A DNA stretch of 64,000 nucleotides from Pseudomonas asplenii (GCF_900105475.1 NZ_LT629777.1:5518001-5582000); one strand, 5' to 3'. Shown: positions 8,342-17,033, counted from the first letter of the stretch. The notes: generated by a model not told the origin, from the sequence alone. Program-made: numbers and translations.

Positions 8342-9589
8342 ATGCTCAGCTGGGACGAATTCGACAAGGAAGACGGTGAAGCGGCAGCCAAGGGCGCCCT
8401 TGCCGGCACGATCACCGAAGCCACCCTCGATCGCCTGGACAGCGCCGGTGGCGCCGCCGCCCTCGAAGCCCGTGCCGTGACCGCCAGCGACTCCGCCGCG
8501 ATCATCCGTGCCAAGGCTGCCCTCGATGCACTCGACGTCGCCGAAGGCCTGGCTGAACTCGAAGGTGCCTCGGCCCGTGTCGCGGTCGACGAGAAGCGAA
8601 TGATCAACTGCCGCGCCGACCTCAACCAGCTCGTCCCCTTCAAGTACGACTGGGCCTGGCAGAAATACCTCGACGGCTGCGCCAACCACTGGATGCCGCA
8701 AGAGGTCAACATGACCGCCGACATCGCCCTGTGGAAAGACCCCGAAGGCCTGACCGACGACGAACGTCGCATCGTCATGCGCAACCTGGGCTTCTTCTCC
8801 ACCGCCGACTCCCTGGTGGCCAACAACCTGGTGCTGGCCGTCTACCGCCTGATCACCAACCCCGAGTGCCGCCAGTACATCCTGCGCCAGGCCTTCGAAG
8901 AGGCGATCCACACCCACGCCTACCAGTACTGCATCGAATCGCTGGCCATGGATGAAGGCGAAATCTTCAACATGTACCACGAGATTCCATCGGTCGCGAA
9001 AAAAGCCACCTGGGGCCTGAAGTACACCCGTTCGATCTCCGACCCCAAGTTCAATACCGGCACCGTCGAGACCGACAAGGAACTGCTGCGCAACCTGATC
9101 GCCTACTACTGCGTGCTGGAAGGCATCTTCTTCTACTGCGGCTTCACCCAGATCCTCTCCATGGGCCGCCGCAACAAGATGACCGGCGTGGCCGAGCAGT
9201 TCCAGTACATCCTGCGCGACGAATCCATGCACCTGAACTTCGGTATCGATGTGATCAACCAGATCAAGATCGAGAACCCGCACCTGTGGGATACCGAAAT
9301 GAAGGAAGAAGCGACCCAGATGATCCTGCAAGGGACTCAACTGGAGATCGAATATGCGCGTGACACCATGCCTCGCGGGGTGTTGGGCATGAACGCGGCG
9401 ATGATGGAGGATTACCTGAAGTTCATCGCCAACCGTCGTCTGTCGCAGATTGGTCTGAAGGAAGAGTATCCAGGGACGACCAACCCGTTCCCGTGGATGA
9501 GCGAGATCATGGACTTGAAGAAGGAGAAGAATTTCTTTGAGACCCGTGTGATCGAGTATCAGACCGGTGGTGCGTTGAGCTGGGATTGA
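8342..9589 (+). CDS. nrdB: Class Ia ribonucleotide reductase beta subunit
   Basis: A 415-residue radical-bearing small subunit that, with NrdA, reduces ribonucleoside diphosphates to deoxynucleotides. Residues 1-85 are the long Ala/Glu-rich N-terminal extension seen in Pseudomonas NrdB. The diiron core shows [31 protein letters not shown] (186-190) and DESMHLNFG. Tyr168 in LAVYRLI occupies the position where Chlamydia NrdB has Phe, so a tyrosyl radical is expected. The end [18 protein letters not shown] carries the tail that docks to NrdA. ATG 8342 follows AAGGAAT. In Pseudomonas nrdA usually precedes nrdB; here the upstream neighbour is a LysR gene. Confidence 0.95.
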   Translation: MLSWDEFDKEDGEAAAKGALAGTITEATLDRLDSAGGAAALEARAVTASDSAAIIRAKAALDALDVAEGLAELEGASARVAVDEKRMINCRADLNQLVPFKYDWAWQKYLDGCANHWMPQEVNMTADIALWKDPEGLTDDERRIVMRNLGFFSTADSLVANNLVLAVYRLITNPECRQYILRQAFEEAIHTHAYQYCIESLAMDEGEIFNMYHEIPSVAKKATWGLKYTRSISDPKFNTGTVETDKELLRNLIAYYCVLEGIFFYCGFTQILSMGRRNKMTGVAEQFQYILRDESMHLNFGIDVINQIKIENPHLWDTEMKEEATQMILQGTQLEIEYARDTMPRGVLGMNAAMMEDYLKFIANRRLSQIGLKEEYPGTTNPFPWMSEIMDLKKEKNFFETRVIEYQTGGALSWD

Positions 9590-9619
9590 TTCGTTCCCGG
9601 CTTGGATCGCTGCACTGGA

Positions 9620-9645
9620 AGCCCTGACTTGTTCAGGGCTTTTTC
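9620..9645 (+). terminator. Rho-independent terminator of nrdB
   Basis: AGCCCTGA-cttgt-TCAGGGCT is an 8-bp perfect stem starting 31 bases after the nrdB stop. It is followed by TTTTCTT, a textbook intrinsic terminator. Confidence 0.85.
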
Positions 9646-10034
9646 TTGGGGGTATCGCTAGTGGCCTCTTCCCGAGCAAGTCGGGTCGCCACACCACGCA
9701 CAGCCCAACCTTCGGGCCCAATACCTGCCCTAGGCGCAATGCACTGCTCATTGCCGACGCGACACCGCCAGCAGCTATGACTGCTGCGAAAACGTCCCCA
9801 ATGCCGATCGCACGAAAACGCCAGGCGTGCGCCGTATTCCTGTAACACTTATTTCTCGACCGATTCGAGAATAATTCAGGCCATTTAGGGGATTTTTCCT
9901 ACAGATTCCCCGTTGATTCAGTTGCCTCCGGCGCCTAATGTTTTCGCGTTGCTGCCAATTCAGCAACCGGGCTTGGACACCCGTATTTTTTTGGAAGAAG
10001 AAGTCGCACAATGCCGCGCGAGCGGTACTCTTGT
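9646..10034. other. Non-coding stretch before the DUF6124-type gene
   Basis: I see no supportable gene in this stretch. It contains a TTTAGGGGATTTTTCCTACA element near 9884-9903 with a following TTCCCC, making an imperfect inverted repeat. This is the kind of A/T-rich element that would fit a regulated promoter for the structured leader and gene that follow. Confidence 0.5.
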
Positions 10035-10117
10035 GTCCGCTTTATGGCGGACTGTGCGCGGGACACTCCTCGGAGTGTGCCGGGTTTCTTCTTCCCCGGT
10101 TGTCCAAACCTGCGCAC
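10035..10117 (+). ncRNA. Candidate structured leader RNA (multi-stem junction)
   Basis: Several perfect stems nest here. GTCCGC-tttatg-GCGGAC (10035-10052) is a free hairpin. GTGCGC (10054-10059) pairs with GCGCAC (10112-10117) and encloses two more hairpins: ACACTC-CTCG-GAGTGT (10063-10078) and CCGGG-loop-CCCGG (10080-10099). That gives a three-way junction ending 72 bases before the DUF6124-type start codon. I infer a cis-acting leader or a small RNA; no known riboswitch class was recognised. Confidence 0.5.
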
Positions 10118-10189
10118 GGTTCGCCACCCTTTCGCTTGGACACGAAAGACGGCGCGCTTCCCAAGGTACTACCGAAGAAGAGTTTGCCG

Positions 10190-10588
10190 ATGACCAAGAA
10201 AATCACACCCGACCCGCCGCCCTGCCGTACTTCGAGTCCGACTGAAAAAAGCGACTTCCTGCGCAGCGCCATGTACAGCGCCCTGGACCAGATCAACTCG
10301 GACCCGCCCGAGCCACTCGACGCCCTCGCCACAACCGCCTTCAACATCACCAGCGACTCGACCAGCAAGCCCACACTTTTTGCCATTCAGCCAGGCGTCA
10401 CGGCCAAGGTTGCCTTGGCCCATGTCTCGGACCTGCTCAAGACCGCCGAACTGAACGCCGACGAAATCGGCCCGCACCTCGACGGTGTTGACCGCGACCT
10501 GTTCAGGGGCGTACTGCAATCGCTGGAGCTGTCGCGGGCAATCGTGGACTCGCTGTTGGCGGGAACACATCTTCAACCTTCAGCCTGA
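10190..10588 (+). CDS. DUF3077/DUF6124-type small protein
   Basis: A 132-residue soluble protein of a Pseudomonas-typical family of unknown function. The core reads LFAIQPGVTAKVALAHVSDLLKTAE followed by the acidic, helical stretch ending in LELSRAIVDSLLA. The N-terminus is Pro-rich and polar (MTKKITPDPPPCR). The start at 10190 is preceded by GAAGAAGAG. Such proteins usually carry no signal peptide, and none is seen. It follows a strongly structured leader, which suggests post-transcriptional control. I know no biochemical role. Confidence 0.78.
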   Translation: MTKKITPDPPPCRTSSPTEKSDFLRSAMYSALDQINSDPPEPLDALATTAFNITSDSTSKPTLFAIQPGVTAKVALAHVSDLLKTAELNADEIGPHLDGVDRDLFRGVLQSLELSRAIVDSLLAGTHLQPSA

Positions 10589-10664
10589 CCCGTACCATCA
10601 GCAATCGTGCTACCTGATGGTCCTGTATTCGGCGCAGTCCAGTATTCGTCATGCGGCACAACAC

Positions 10665-10691
10665 CTGTAGGAGCCGGGCTTGCCCGCGAAG
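10665..10691 (+). repeat. REP-like element
   Basis: The sequence around GTAGGAGCCGGGCTTGCCCG has the form of the Pseudomonas REP consensus (GTAGGAGC...GCTTGC...CGCGA). It lies directly in front of the larger repeat and 80 bases after the preceding gene. Confidence 0.65.
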
Positions 10692-10763
10692 CTTTGGATT
10701 TAGCTTTTGATCTTGATCTTGCTTTTGACCTACCGGCCCCGCCCAGCAGGCTGAGCGCAGGTT

Positions 10764-10956
10764 CTGTTTCGAGAGTCGCCCGGCAGGGATGCCGGGCGAG
10801 CCGTGTTGGGCCATGGATGGCCCGTCACGGCGTGCTCTCGAAACAGGACCGGAGCGAAGGAACCCTCGCGCAGCGAGGGCCGAATGGAGGGGCAAGCGTT
10901 TTTTGGTTACTTTTTTTGGCGTCTGAAAAAAAGTGACTCGCCGTAAGGGCGAAACC
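10764..10956. repeat. Large intergenic repeat with nested palindromes
   Basis: The block opens and closes with 12-bp perfect arms CTGTTTCGAGAG (10764-10775) and CTCTCGAAACAG (10835-10846). Inside are CGCCCGGC/GCCGGGCG (10777-10798), CCGTG/CACGG (10801-10830) and GGGCCAT/ATGGCCC (10808-10823). A tail then contains CTCGCGCAGCGAG, poly-T tracts and GCCGTAAGGGC up to about 10956. It resembles an intergenic repeat I associate with fluorescent pseudomonads, but I cannot count copies here. Short frames across it are not credible genes. Confidence 0.7.
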
Positions 10957-11046
10957 GTAACATCAGCTAACCAAACAAACGGATATGTACACCGACAAAC
11001 ACAGCCATCCCACACCAACAAGCCGCTAGACGCGCCCTTTGATGAC

Positions 11047-11343
11047 TCAGCTCTGCTTGGCCCCCATATACAGCTCAAAGTTCTTGATGTGATCATCCAG
11101 ATTATCTTCGAGCATCAACCGATACTGATCACAGAAATACTTGAGCATCGCCTCCCGCGCCTGAGCCATCTCCTCGCCGGACTTGAAGTTACGGGAACTG
11201 ACCCAGGCATTGAAACGCGTGGTCCCAAACATCATCGAGGCATTGACCTTGCCAAAATTCTCGACCTGCTTGAGTTGCTCGTTGGACAGATTGATATGCT
11301 CGTCCGCACGGTCATAGAACGATTCGTCGATGGTTTCTGACAT
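11047..11343 (-). CDS. DUF3144-type small protein
   Basis: A 98-residue soluble acidic, helical protein. The start MSETIDESFYDRADEHINLS and the segment QVENFGKVNASMMFGTTRFNAW fit the DUF3144 family of unknown function. No signal peptide or membrane segment is visible. It stands alone on the minus strand after cynR, between the repeat block and cynR. A role cannot be inferred. Confidence 0.8.
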   Translation of the reverse strand: MSETIDESFYDRADEHINLSNEQLKQVENFGKVNASMMFGTTRFNAWVSSRNFKSGEEMAQAREAMLKYFCDQYRLMLEDNLDDHIKNFELYMGAKQS

Positions 11344-11410
11344 GGCAGGCTATCTCTGGAGGGTAAAACGCCCTATGGGACCAGCCTTCCCACCGCCTGT
11401 CCAGAGCAGT

Positions 11411-12298
11411 TCATCCAGCCAGCCGCCCAGCCACCTCCGTGGCCACCTCGATAAAGGCCCGCGCCGCCGCACTCTGATATCCCCCCTTGCGCCGCAGAAT
11501 CGCCGCCGTGCGTTGCAGTCGCAGCGGCTCCAGCTCGATCGCGACCAGGTCCTGATGCGCCAGGGTGATGGCCGCCGGTAACAGGGTCGACAACCCGGTC
11601 CTGCGCACTACCTCGATCACGGCCCCAATCGTATTGGCCTCCATGTGCACACACGGACCAATCCCGTGCAGGCGGCAATAGCGATCAATCTGCTCACGGG
11701 TGGCGAACTCGGCACTGAGCAGCACCAGCGACTCGGCATTCAAGGCCTCCAACCCGATACTGCGCTGCCCGGCCAGCGGATGCCGGGCGCTGACCACCAG
11801 GGCCAACGTCTCAACCAGCAAGGGCTCGGCCTCGATGTCCTGCGCCCGCACCTCTTCGAAAGCAATGCCCACATCCAGTTGGTCAGCCAGCAACTGCTCC
11901 TCCATCGACTCCTGGGCACTCTCCCGCACGTTCAGGGTGATGTTCGGATAGCGCTGATGAAAGGCCTCGACCAGCGGCCCGACCAGGTACGTGGTGAAGG
12001 TCGGCGTCACCGCCACCCGCAGCGACCCTCGACTCAGGTCACCGACGTCATGTAGTGCACGCCTGGCTTCTTCCAGCTGCAGCAAGGCCCGACGGGCATA
12101 GCGCAGGTAGACCTCCCCGTGATCGGTCAACCGCGTGACACGCCCGGAACGGTCGAACAACTGCGCGCCCAGGCTCTCCTCCAGTTGCCGCACCTGCTGC
12201 GACAACGCCGGCTGGGAGACATGCAGGGTCGCTGCCGCCCGAGTAAAACTGCCGTGTTCCGCCACCGCGAGAAAGTACTGGATGTGCCGGGCCAGCAT
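11411..12298 (-). CDS. cynR: LysR-type regulator CynR of the cyanate operon
   Basis: A 295-residue LysR protein with the CynR-type N-terminus [50 protein letters not shown]. The sensor domain ([33 protein letters not shown]) is complete. CynR activates cyanate-detoxification genes in response to cyanate. It is divergent from the cynT remnant and cynS, the standard layout. The 112-bp gap up to the cynT remnant holds a TTAT-N12-ATAA dyad. Confidence 0.88.
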   Translation of the reverse strand: MLARHIQYFLAVAEHGSFTRAAATLHVSQPALSQQVRQLEESLGAQLFDRSGRVTRLTDHGEVYLRYARRALLQLEEARRALHDVGDLSRGSLRVAVTPTFTTYLVGPLVEAFHQRYPNITLNVRESAQESMEEQLLADQLDVGIAFEEVRAQDIEAEPLLVETLALVVSARHPLAGQRSIGLEALNAESLVLLSAEFATREQIDRYCRLHGIGPCVHMEANTIGAVIEVVRRTGLSTLLPAAITLAHQDLVAIELEPLRLQRTAAILRRKGGYQSAAARAFIEVATEVAGRLAG

Positions 12299-12315
12299 GG
12301 CCTCACCCCATAAGA

Positions 12316-12335
12316 TTATCTGATGAAAATCATAA
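12316..12335. promoter_or_regulatory. Candidate CynR operator
   Basis: TTAT-N12-ATAA (TTATCTGATGAAAATCATAA), inside which CTGATGAAAATCAT gives a further partial dyad, starts 17 bp from the cynR start. It is in the shared region with the cyn operon and fits a LysR autoregulatory and activation site. Confidence 0.45.
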
Positions 12336-12410
12336 TAAATTAGACTTTTACCTTATGCCATGCACTCAGTAACTTCTGCCCCATCGCAACGCGAACCAGA
12401 GGACTCAGCC

Positions 12411-12524
12411 ATGAAAGACATCATCGAAAGTTTTCTGAAATGTCAGCGTGACGCCTTTCCGCAACGCATCAATCTGTTCCGGGACCTGACCGACCACCCG
12501 GATGCACGTGCCGCGTCCCATTGA
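12411..12524 (+). pseudogene. cynT: Remnant of cynT carbonic anhydrase (internal deletion)
   Basis: A 37-codon frame starting MKDIIESFLKCQRDAFPQRI, which matches the first ~25 residues of CynT beta-carbonic anhydrases (MKEIIDGFLKFQREAFPxR). It keeps an AGAGGA ribosome site. After about residue 26 the frame passes to [11 protein letters not shown] and stops, so all zinc-ligand motifs (CSDSR, HxxC) are gone. The position between cynR and cynS is where intact cynT sits. I infer an in-frame internal deletion joining the N-terminus to the last residues; the C-terminal match is from memory of family ends and is less sure. Confidence 0.72.
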
Positions 12525-12567
12525 GCTTCAATCACTGAACGCCTGTTTCAGCCACGGAGATAACACC

Positions 12568-13038
12568 ATGATCCAATCGCAAATCAGCCAGAACGCCCGT
12601 CTCGCCCTGAGCGAGGTGATTCTTCTGGCCAAGGCACGCAAGGACCTGTCCTTCGCCGAGATCACCCAGGGCACCGGTCTGTCCGAAACCTTTGTCACCG
12701 CTGCCCTGCTCGGCCAGCATGCGCTGCCGGCCGCTGCTGCCCAGGTAGTGGCCGACAAGCTCAGCCTGGACGCCGATGCCGTGCTCCTGCAGCAGAGCAT
12801 TCCGCTGCGCGGCAGCATCGAGAATCGCGTGCCAACCGATCCGACCATCTACCGTTTCTACGAGATCCTGCAGGTCTACGGCACCACGCTGAAGGCGTTG
12901 GTCCACGAGAAATTCGGCGACGGCATCATCAGCGCCATCAACTTCAAGCTGGATATCAAGAAAGTCGAGGATCCGGAAGGCGGCTCGCGCGCCGTGATCA
13001 CCCTGGATGGCAAGTACCTGCCGACCAAGCCGTTCTGA
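12568..13038 (+). CDS. cynS: Cyanase (cyanate hydratase)
   Basis: A 156-residue cyanase, exactly the E. coli length. It converts cyanate and bicarbonate to CO2 and carbamate, which decays to ammonia and CO2. The active-site residues are at the canonical numbers: Arg96 and Glu99 in DPTIYRFYE and Ser122 in GIISAINFK. The N-terminal helical domain covers residues 1-75 and the C-terminal arm ends LPTKPF. ATG 12568 follows CGGAGATAA. It is transcribed with the cynT remnant and faces cynR. Without CynT nearby, bicarbonate supply must come from another carbonic anhydrase. Confidence 0.95.
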   Translation: MIQSQISQNARLALSEVILLAKARKDLSFAEITQGTGLSETFVTAALLGQHALPAAAAQVVADKLSLDADAVLLQQSIPLRGSIENRVPTDPTIYRFYEILQVYGTTLKALVHEKFGDGIISAINFKLDIKKVEDPEGGSRAVITLDGKYLPTKPF

Positions 13039-13052
13039 TCCGGAGCTGAAAC

Positions 13053-13080
13053 GGTCCGGACGCCCTTGTGGCGCCGGACC
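13053..13080. terminator. Stem-loop after cynS
   Basis: GGTCCGG-a-CGCC pairs with GGCG-CCGGACC across a CTTGT loop, 14 bases past the cynS stop. The stem is strong but has no T-run, so this is a possible terminator only. Confidence 0.5.
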
Positions 13081-13115
13081 TGGCAGGGTTGGAGCACTCG
13101 TTAATGCCGTGGAGG

Positions 13116-13598
13116 CTAGACGCCTGGAAAATGGAAAGAGTTGTCTACTTTGATCGCGCTGTAGACATTCTTGTTTTCAACTGACCTGTAGCGGAACTTC
13201 CCGCTGCTCAGCTCAAGAATTTGGTACGCATCCTCAAGACTCGCCATGCCTGATGGCGCAGGTATGAACTTGGAGTCCACGACCACACCCTTGGTGATGG
13301 TGAAAAAGATATGCCCAGCTGTGCCCCAATAACCAGCCTCTTGTTCTTCCTCTGCCTTGCCATCCTTGTCGATGATTCGAAAGCTGACGGTAAAAGTACC
13401 GTTTGCACGGTACTCGGCAACTTCCATAACATGCCCACCTTCAGTCGTCGGCGTATTGCTGTACCACCTGCCAATCAGCAGTGGCCGCTGTTTTTCCTGA
13501 AGCCCATGCCCCGACTTTTCGAGTTCTACGGGTGCCTGTTTGTTGTTGCAACCCGATAGGCAAACCAGTGCCAGGGCAACACAGAGTGCTTTAATCAA
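13116..13598 (-). CDS. Hypothetical lipoprotein
   Basis: A 160-residue protein with a lipoprotein signal peptide (MIKALCVALALVCLSGC, lipobox LSGC, lipidated Cys17). A polar 20-residue linker and a beta-rich domain follow (GRWYSNTPTTEGG, EVAEYRANGTFTVSFRI, AGYWGTAGHIFFTI), which resembles small lipocalin-like extracytoplasmic domains. The start is a TTG at 13598: AAGGAG lies about 9 bases before it, and the ATG 4 bases upstream leads only to a 3-codon frame. It converges on cynS. I do not recognise a specific family. Confidence 0.72.
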   Translation of the reverse strand: MIKALCVALALVCLSGCNNKQAPVELEKSGHGLQEKQRPLLIGRWYSNTPTTEGGHVMEVAEYRANGTFTVSFRIIDKDGKAEEEQEAGYWGTAGHIFFTITKGVVVDSKFIPAPSGMASLEDAYQILELSSGKFRYRSVENKNVYSAIKVDNSFHFPGV

Positions 13599-13712
13599 TC
13601 ATGGCTCCTTGAAAGAGAGTCGGACAACCCGCTCGCGGCGCAGATTATCCGGCAAGACATCAAATAGCCACCACCCATTTCGGATAGCCATTCCCAGTCC
13701 CATTCCTCTCAA

Positions 13713-14528
13713 CTAGGCCTGAAGAAAGCGCTGCTCAATAGTCCCACGCAGAACCGTCTCCACCTGCCCACTCAGAATCACCCCACCACGGCCATCCCAC
13801 GTCACCCGCACCGTACCACCGTCGCACTGCACCTCGACATGACTGTCCAGCAAACCACGACGAATGCCACCGACCACCGCCCCACAGCAACAAGAGCCCG
13901 AACCCTGCGCAATGCCACCACCACGTTCCCAGATGCGCAGGCGGATATGACCACGGTCGATGACCTGGACAAAGTGCACGTTGGTCTTTTTCGGAAACAG
14001 CGGATCGGTTTCGATCCCCGGCCCCAGTGCGGCCACATCGATGGCTGCAATATCCTCGACAAAGAAGGTGCAATGAGGATTGCCCATGCTGCAGGCCACC
14101 GGGCTACCGGCGATGGGCAAGACCAGGGTGTCCATGGACTCGGCCAGCGGCACGTCCTGCCAATCCAGCGACGGCTTGCCCATGTCCACCGAAATCCACC
14201 CGCCCTCCTCGCGCGCGCACGTCAGCAAACCGCGATTGCTCCTGAGCACCACCGAAGAGGTACCCGCCTCGCGCATCAACGTATCGGCCACGCCACGGGT
14301 GGCGCTGCCGCAAGTGTCGAGGGGCGAACCATCAGGGTTCCAGAACACTACGCGGGCTGCGGCATCCTCACAATCGAGCACCACCGCCAACTGATTGAAA
14401 CCGATGCCACGATTACGATCGCCCAGGCGCCGGGCCACCGCACTGGTGATGGGATTACTCTGGCCACGGCGGTCAATGATGACGAAGTCGTCGCCATGGG
14501 CATGCATTTTCACAAAGCTGAGGCTCAT
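13713..14528 (-). CDS. DapF-like epimerase/racemase with altered active site
   Basis: A 271-residue protein with full-length DapF architecture: MHAHGDDFVIIDRRG near residue 8, RGIGFNQLAVV at 40-50, NPDGSPLDTCGSATRG at 64-79, GNPHCTFFV at 149-157, ERGGG at 201. DapF interconverts LL- and meso-diaminopimelate with two cysteines. Cys73 is kept in DTCGSA. The second, expected in ACGTGACA nine residues after ERG, aligns with Ser210 in QGSGSCCCGAVV. The CGNGARC motif has also become CGSATRG. I infer a DapF-fold paralog with another substrate or a Cys/Ser acid-base pair. ATG 14528 has AGGAC upstream; an upstream in-frame start at 14567 is less likely. Confidence 0.8.
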   Translation of the reverse strand: MSLSFVKMHAHGDDFVIIDRRGQSNPITSAVARRLGDRNRGIGFNQLAVVLDCEDAAARVVFWNPDGSPLDTCGSATRGVADTLMREAGTSSVVLRSNRGLLTCAREEGGWISVDMGKPSLDWQDVPLAESMDTLVLPIAGSPVACSMGNPHCTFFVEDIAAIDVAALGPGIETDPLFPKKTNVHFVQVIDRGHIRLRIWERGGGIAQGSGSCCCGAVVGGIRRGLLDSHVEVQCDGGTVRVTWDGRGGVILSGQVETVLRGTIEQRFLQA

Positions 14529-14592
14529 ATGCGGTCCTGTCTGCACTCGGGTATTTTCCGCAAACAACGATACGGGCTCGACGGCTGGCCCA

Positions 14593-15498
14593 TCATCCTT
14601 GCGTACAGGGGTCCGGCTGGGCTGGCGCCCGCAGGTCCTCCAGCAGTTGCACGAACACCGAGAGGTTCTGCGACACCGTGCCCCGGCGCCAGATCAGCCA
14701 GGTCTGCAGAAAGCGAAAATCCGGCGACATCGGCCAGACACTGACGGTGCTGCACCCCGGCATGCTTTCGAGCATGCTGCGCGGCATCATCGCCAGGCCG
14801 GCACCGGCACTGACGCAAGCGAGCATGCCGTGATACGACTCCATCTCGAAGATCTTGCCGGGTACCGCCGCGTCATGGCTGAACCAGCGCTCGAAGTGAT
14901 GACGATAAGAACAGTTGGCCCGGAACGCATAGATGCTCTCACCGTTCACATCCGCGCCACGGGTGATCGGCGCATGCTGCAAAGGCGCGATGATCACCAT
15001 TTCCTCATCGAACACCGCCACACCCTCAAGAGTCGGGTGCAGGATCGGGCCGTCGACGAACGCCGCCACCAGGCGCCCGGACAGCACGCCTTCGATCATG
15101 GTCCCCGACGGGCCGGTGGACAGGTCCAGCTCGACCTTGGCGTATTGCTGGTTGTAGGCCGCCAACAGCGCCGGAATCCGCACCGCCGCCGTGCTCTCCA
15201 GCGAACCGAGGGAAAACGGCCCCTGGGGTTCTTCCCCGGACACCGTCAGGCGCGCCTCCGCCACCAGGTCGAGAATACGCCGGGCATAGTCCAGAAAGCT
15301 CCAGCCCGCCGGTGACAGACGCAGGCGGCTCTTCTCGCGGATGAACAGTTCCACCCCGAGGTCCTGCTCCAGTTGCTTGATGCGCGTGGTCAGGTTCGAC
15401 GGCACACGGTGGATCAGTTGTGCGGCGGCGCTGATGCTGCCCTGCTCGGCAACGGCCTTGAAGATTTCCAGTTGGACCAGATCCACGTCATTCTCCAT
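14593..15498 (-). CDS. LysR regulator, PtrR-like, of the sad gene
   Basis: A 301-residue LysR protein. The DNA-binding part reads [42 protein letters not shown], with the VPSNLTTRI recognition helix typical of PtrR/YneJ-type regulators. The sensor domain ([31 protein letters not shown]) is complete. In E. coli the ptrR gene is divergent from sad, and the same arrangement is kept here with an 89-bp gap. The ligand is unproven; putrescine or GABA catabolites are expected from the context. Confidence 0.85.
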   Translation of the reverse strand: MENDVDLVQLEIFKAVAEQGSISAAAQLIHRVPSNLTTRIKQLEQDLGVELFIREKSRLRLSPAGWSFLDYARRILDLVAEARLTVSGEEPQGPFSLGSLESTAAVRIPALLAAYNQQYAKVELDLSTGPSGTMIEGVLSGRLVAAFVDGPILHPTLEGVAVFDEEMVIIAPLQHAPITRGADVNGESIYAFRANCSYRHHFERWFSHDAAVPGKIFEMESYHGMLACVSAGAGLAMMPRSMLESMPGCSTVSVWPMSPDFRFLQTWLIWRRGTVSQNLSVFVQLLEDLRAPAQPDPCTQG

Positions 15499-15505
15499 TC
15501 GTGAA

Positions 15506-15526
15506 TGAATGACTCAATATTATTCA
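15506..15526. promoter_or_regulatory. Candidate operator between ptrR-like gene and sad
   Basis: TGAAT-N11-ATTCA is a perfect 5-bp dyad with an 11-base spacer, matching the T-N11-A rule for LysR sites. It begins 8 bp from the regulator's start codon and lies 62 bp before sad. Confidence 0.5.
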
Positions 15527-15587
15527 GTTTCCAGAAAAATAACAGCCCCGTACTCTGGCCCCATAACCCACCCAGCAGGACGGTGCC

Positions 15588-16979
15588 ATGACGACTGTGT
15601 CGAACCAGACCCACGCAATTTCGATCAATCCTTTCAATGGCGAGCAGATCGGCCACTATGCCTATGAGTCCGCCGAGCAGCTCGATGCGGCGCTGGCCCG
15701 CTCTGCCAAGGGCTACGCCGGCTGGCGCCGGACCAGCGTCGCCCAGCGCGCGCAGTTGATGATCGCCCTGGCCAAGGCCCTGCGCGACAACGCCGGGCAG
15801 ATGGCCGAGATGATCAGCCTGGAAATGGGCAAACCGATTACCCAGGCCCGTGGCGAAGTCGAGAAATGCGCCCAGTTGTCCGAGTGGTACGCCGAGCAGG
15901 GCCCGGCCATGCTGGCGCCCGAGCCGACCCTGGTGAAGAACGGCAGCGCCTGTATCGAATACCGCCCACTGGGTGCGATCCTGGCCGTCATGCCGTGGAA
16001 CTTCCCGATCTGGCAGGTGCTGCGTGGCGCGGTCCCGACCCTGCTGGCCGGCAACACCTACGTGCTCAAGCATGCGCCGAACGTGATGGGCAGCGCCTAT
16101 CTGCTGCTCGATGCGTTCAAGCGCGCCGGTTTTCCGCAAGGTGTTTTCGAGGTGATCAACGTCACACCGGACGGTGTGTCCAAGGCCATCGCCGACCCGC
16201 GTATTGCTGCCGTGACCCTGACCGGCAGCGTGCGCGCCGGCACCGCCATCGGCTCCCAGGCGGGCGCGGCCCTGAAGAAATGCGTGCTGGAGCTGGGTGG
16301 CTCCGATCCGTTCATCGTGCTCAATGACGCCGACCTCGACGCGGCGGTACAGGCAGCGGTGATCGGCCGTTACCAGAACACCGGACAGGTCTGCGCCGCC
16401 GCCAAGCGTCTGATCATCGAACAAGGCGTGGTCGAGGCGTTCACCCGCAAGTTCGTCGAAGCCACCCGCAAGCTGGTGGTGGGCGATCCGCTGTCGGCCG
16501 AAACCTATATAGGGCCGATGGCCCGTTTCGACCTGCGCGACGAACTGGATCAACAGGTCCAGGCGACCCTGGCCGAAGGTGCGACCTTGCTGCTGGGCGG
16601 TAAAAAAGCCGAAGGCACCGGCAACTTCTACGAGCCGACCGTGCTGGCCGATGTCACCGAACAGATGACCTCGTTCCGGCAGGAGCTGTTTGGGCCGGTG
16701 GCTTCGATCATCACAGCACGGGATGCGCGCCATGCGGTGGAGCTGGCCAATGACAGTGAGTTCGGTCTGACCTCGACGATCTACACCGCCAATGTCGACC
16801 TGGCGCAGCAGATTACCGGTGAGCTGGAAACCGGTGGGGTGTTCATCAATGGTTACAGTGCCTCCGACCCGCGCGTGGCCTTCGGTGGTGTGAAGAAGAG
16901 CGGTTTCGGCCGAGAGCTGTCGCACTTCGGCGTGCGGGAGTTCTGCAATGCGCAGACGGTATGGTTGGACCGTCACTGA
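15588..16979 (+). CDS. sad: NAD-dependent succinate semialdehyde dehydrogenase Sad
   Basis: A 463-residue aldehyde dehydrogenase very close along its length to E. coli Sad (YneI). Shared blocks include THAISINP, MITREMGKPI-like LEMGKPITQA, PMLAPEPTLV, KHAPNVMGSA and FGGVKKSGFGRELSHFG. Catalytic residues are Asn138 in PWNFP, Glu235 in LELGG and Cys269 in NTGQVCAA. It oxidises succinate semialdehyde to succinate, the last step of GABA and putrescine use. ATG 15588 follows CAGGACGGTGCC. The divergent LysR gene is its likely activator or repressor. Confidence 0.92.
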   Translation: MTTVSNQTHAISINPFNGEQIGHYAYESAEQLDAALARSAKGYAGWRRTSVAQRAQLMIALAKALRDNAGQMAEMISLEMGKPITQARGEVEKCAQLSEWYAEQGPAMLAPEPTLVKNGSACIEYRPLGAILAVMPWNFPIWQVLRGAVPTLLAGNTYVLKHAPNVMGSAYLLLDAFKRAGFPQGVFEVINVTPDGVSKAIADPRIAAVTLTGSVRAGTAIGSQAGAALKKCVLELGGSDPFIVLNDADLDAAVQAAVIGRYQNTGQVCAAAKRLIIEQGVVEAFTRKFVEATRKLVVGDPLSAETYIGPMARFDLRDELDQQVQATLAEGATLLLGGKKAEGTGNFYEPTVLADVTEQMTSFRQELFGPVASIITARDARHAVELANDSEFGLTSTIYTANVDLAQQITGELETGGVFINGYSASDPRVAFGGVKKSGFGRELSHFGVREFCNAQTVWLDRH

Positions 16980-17033
16980 TCCGAACTGAGCCGGTGATTG
17001 GCAGGCTCACCCTGCTATCAACTTATTCACTTT

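Noticed and set aside
10607..10936. A 109-codon frame through the repeat block
   Set aside because: It is composed of the palindromic repeat and T-rich tracts and reads as low-complexity peptide.
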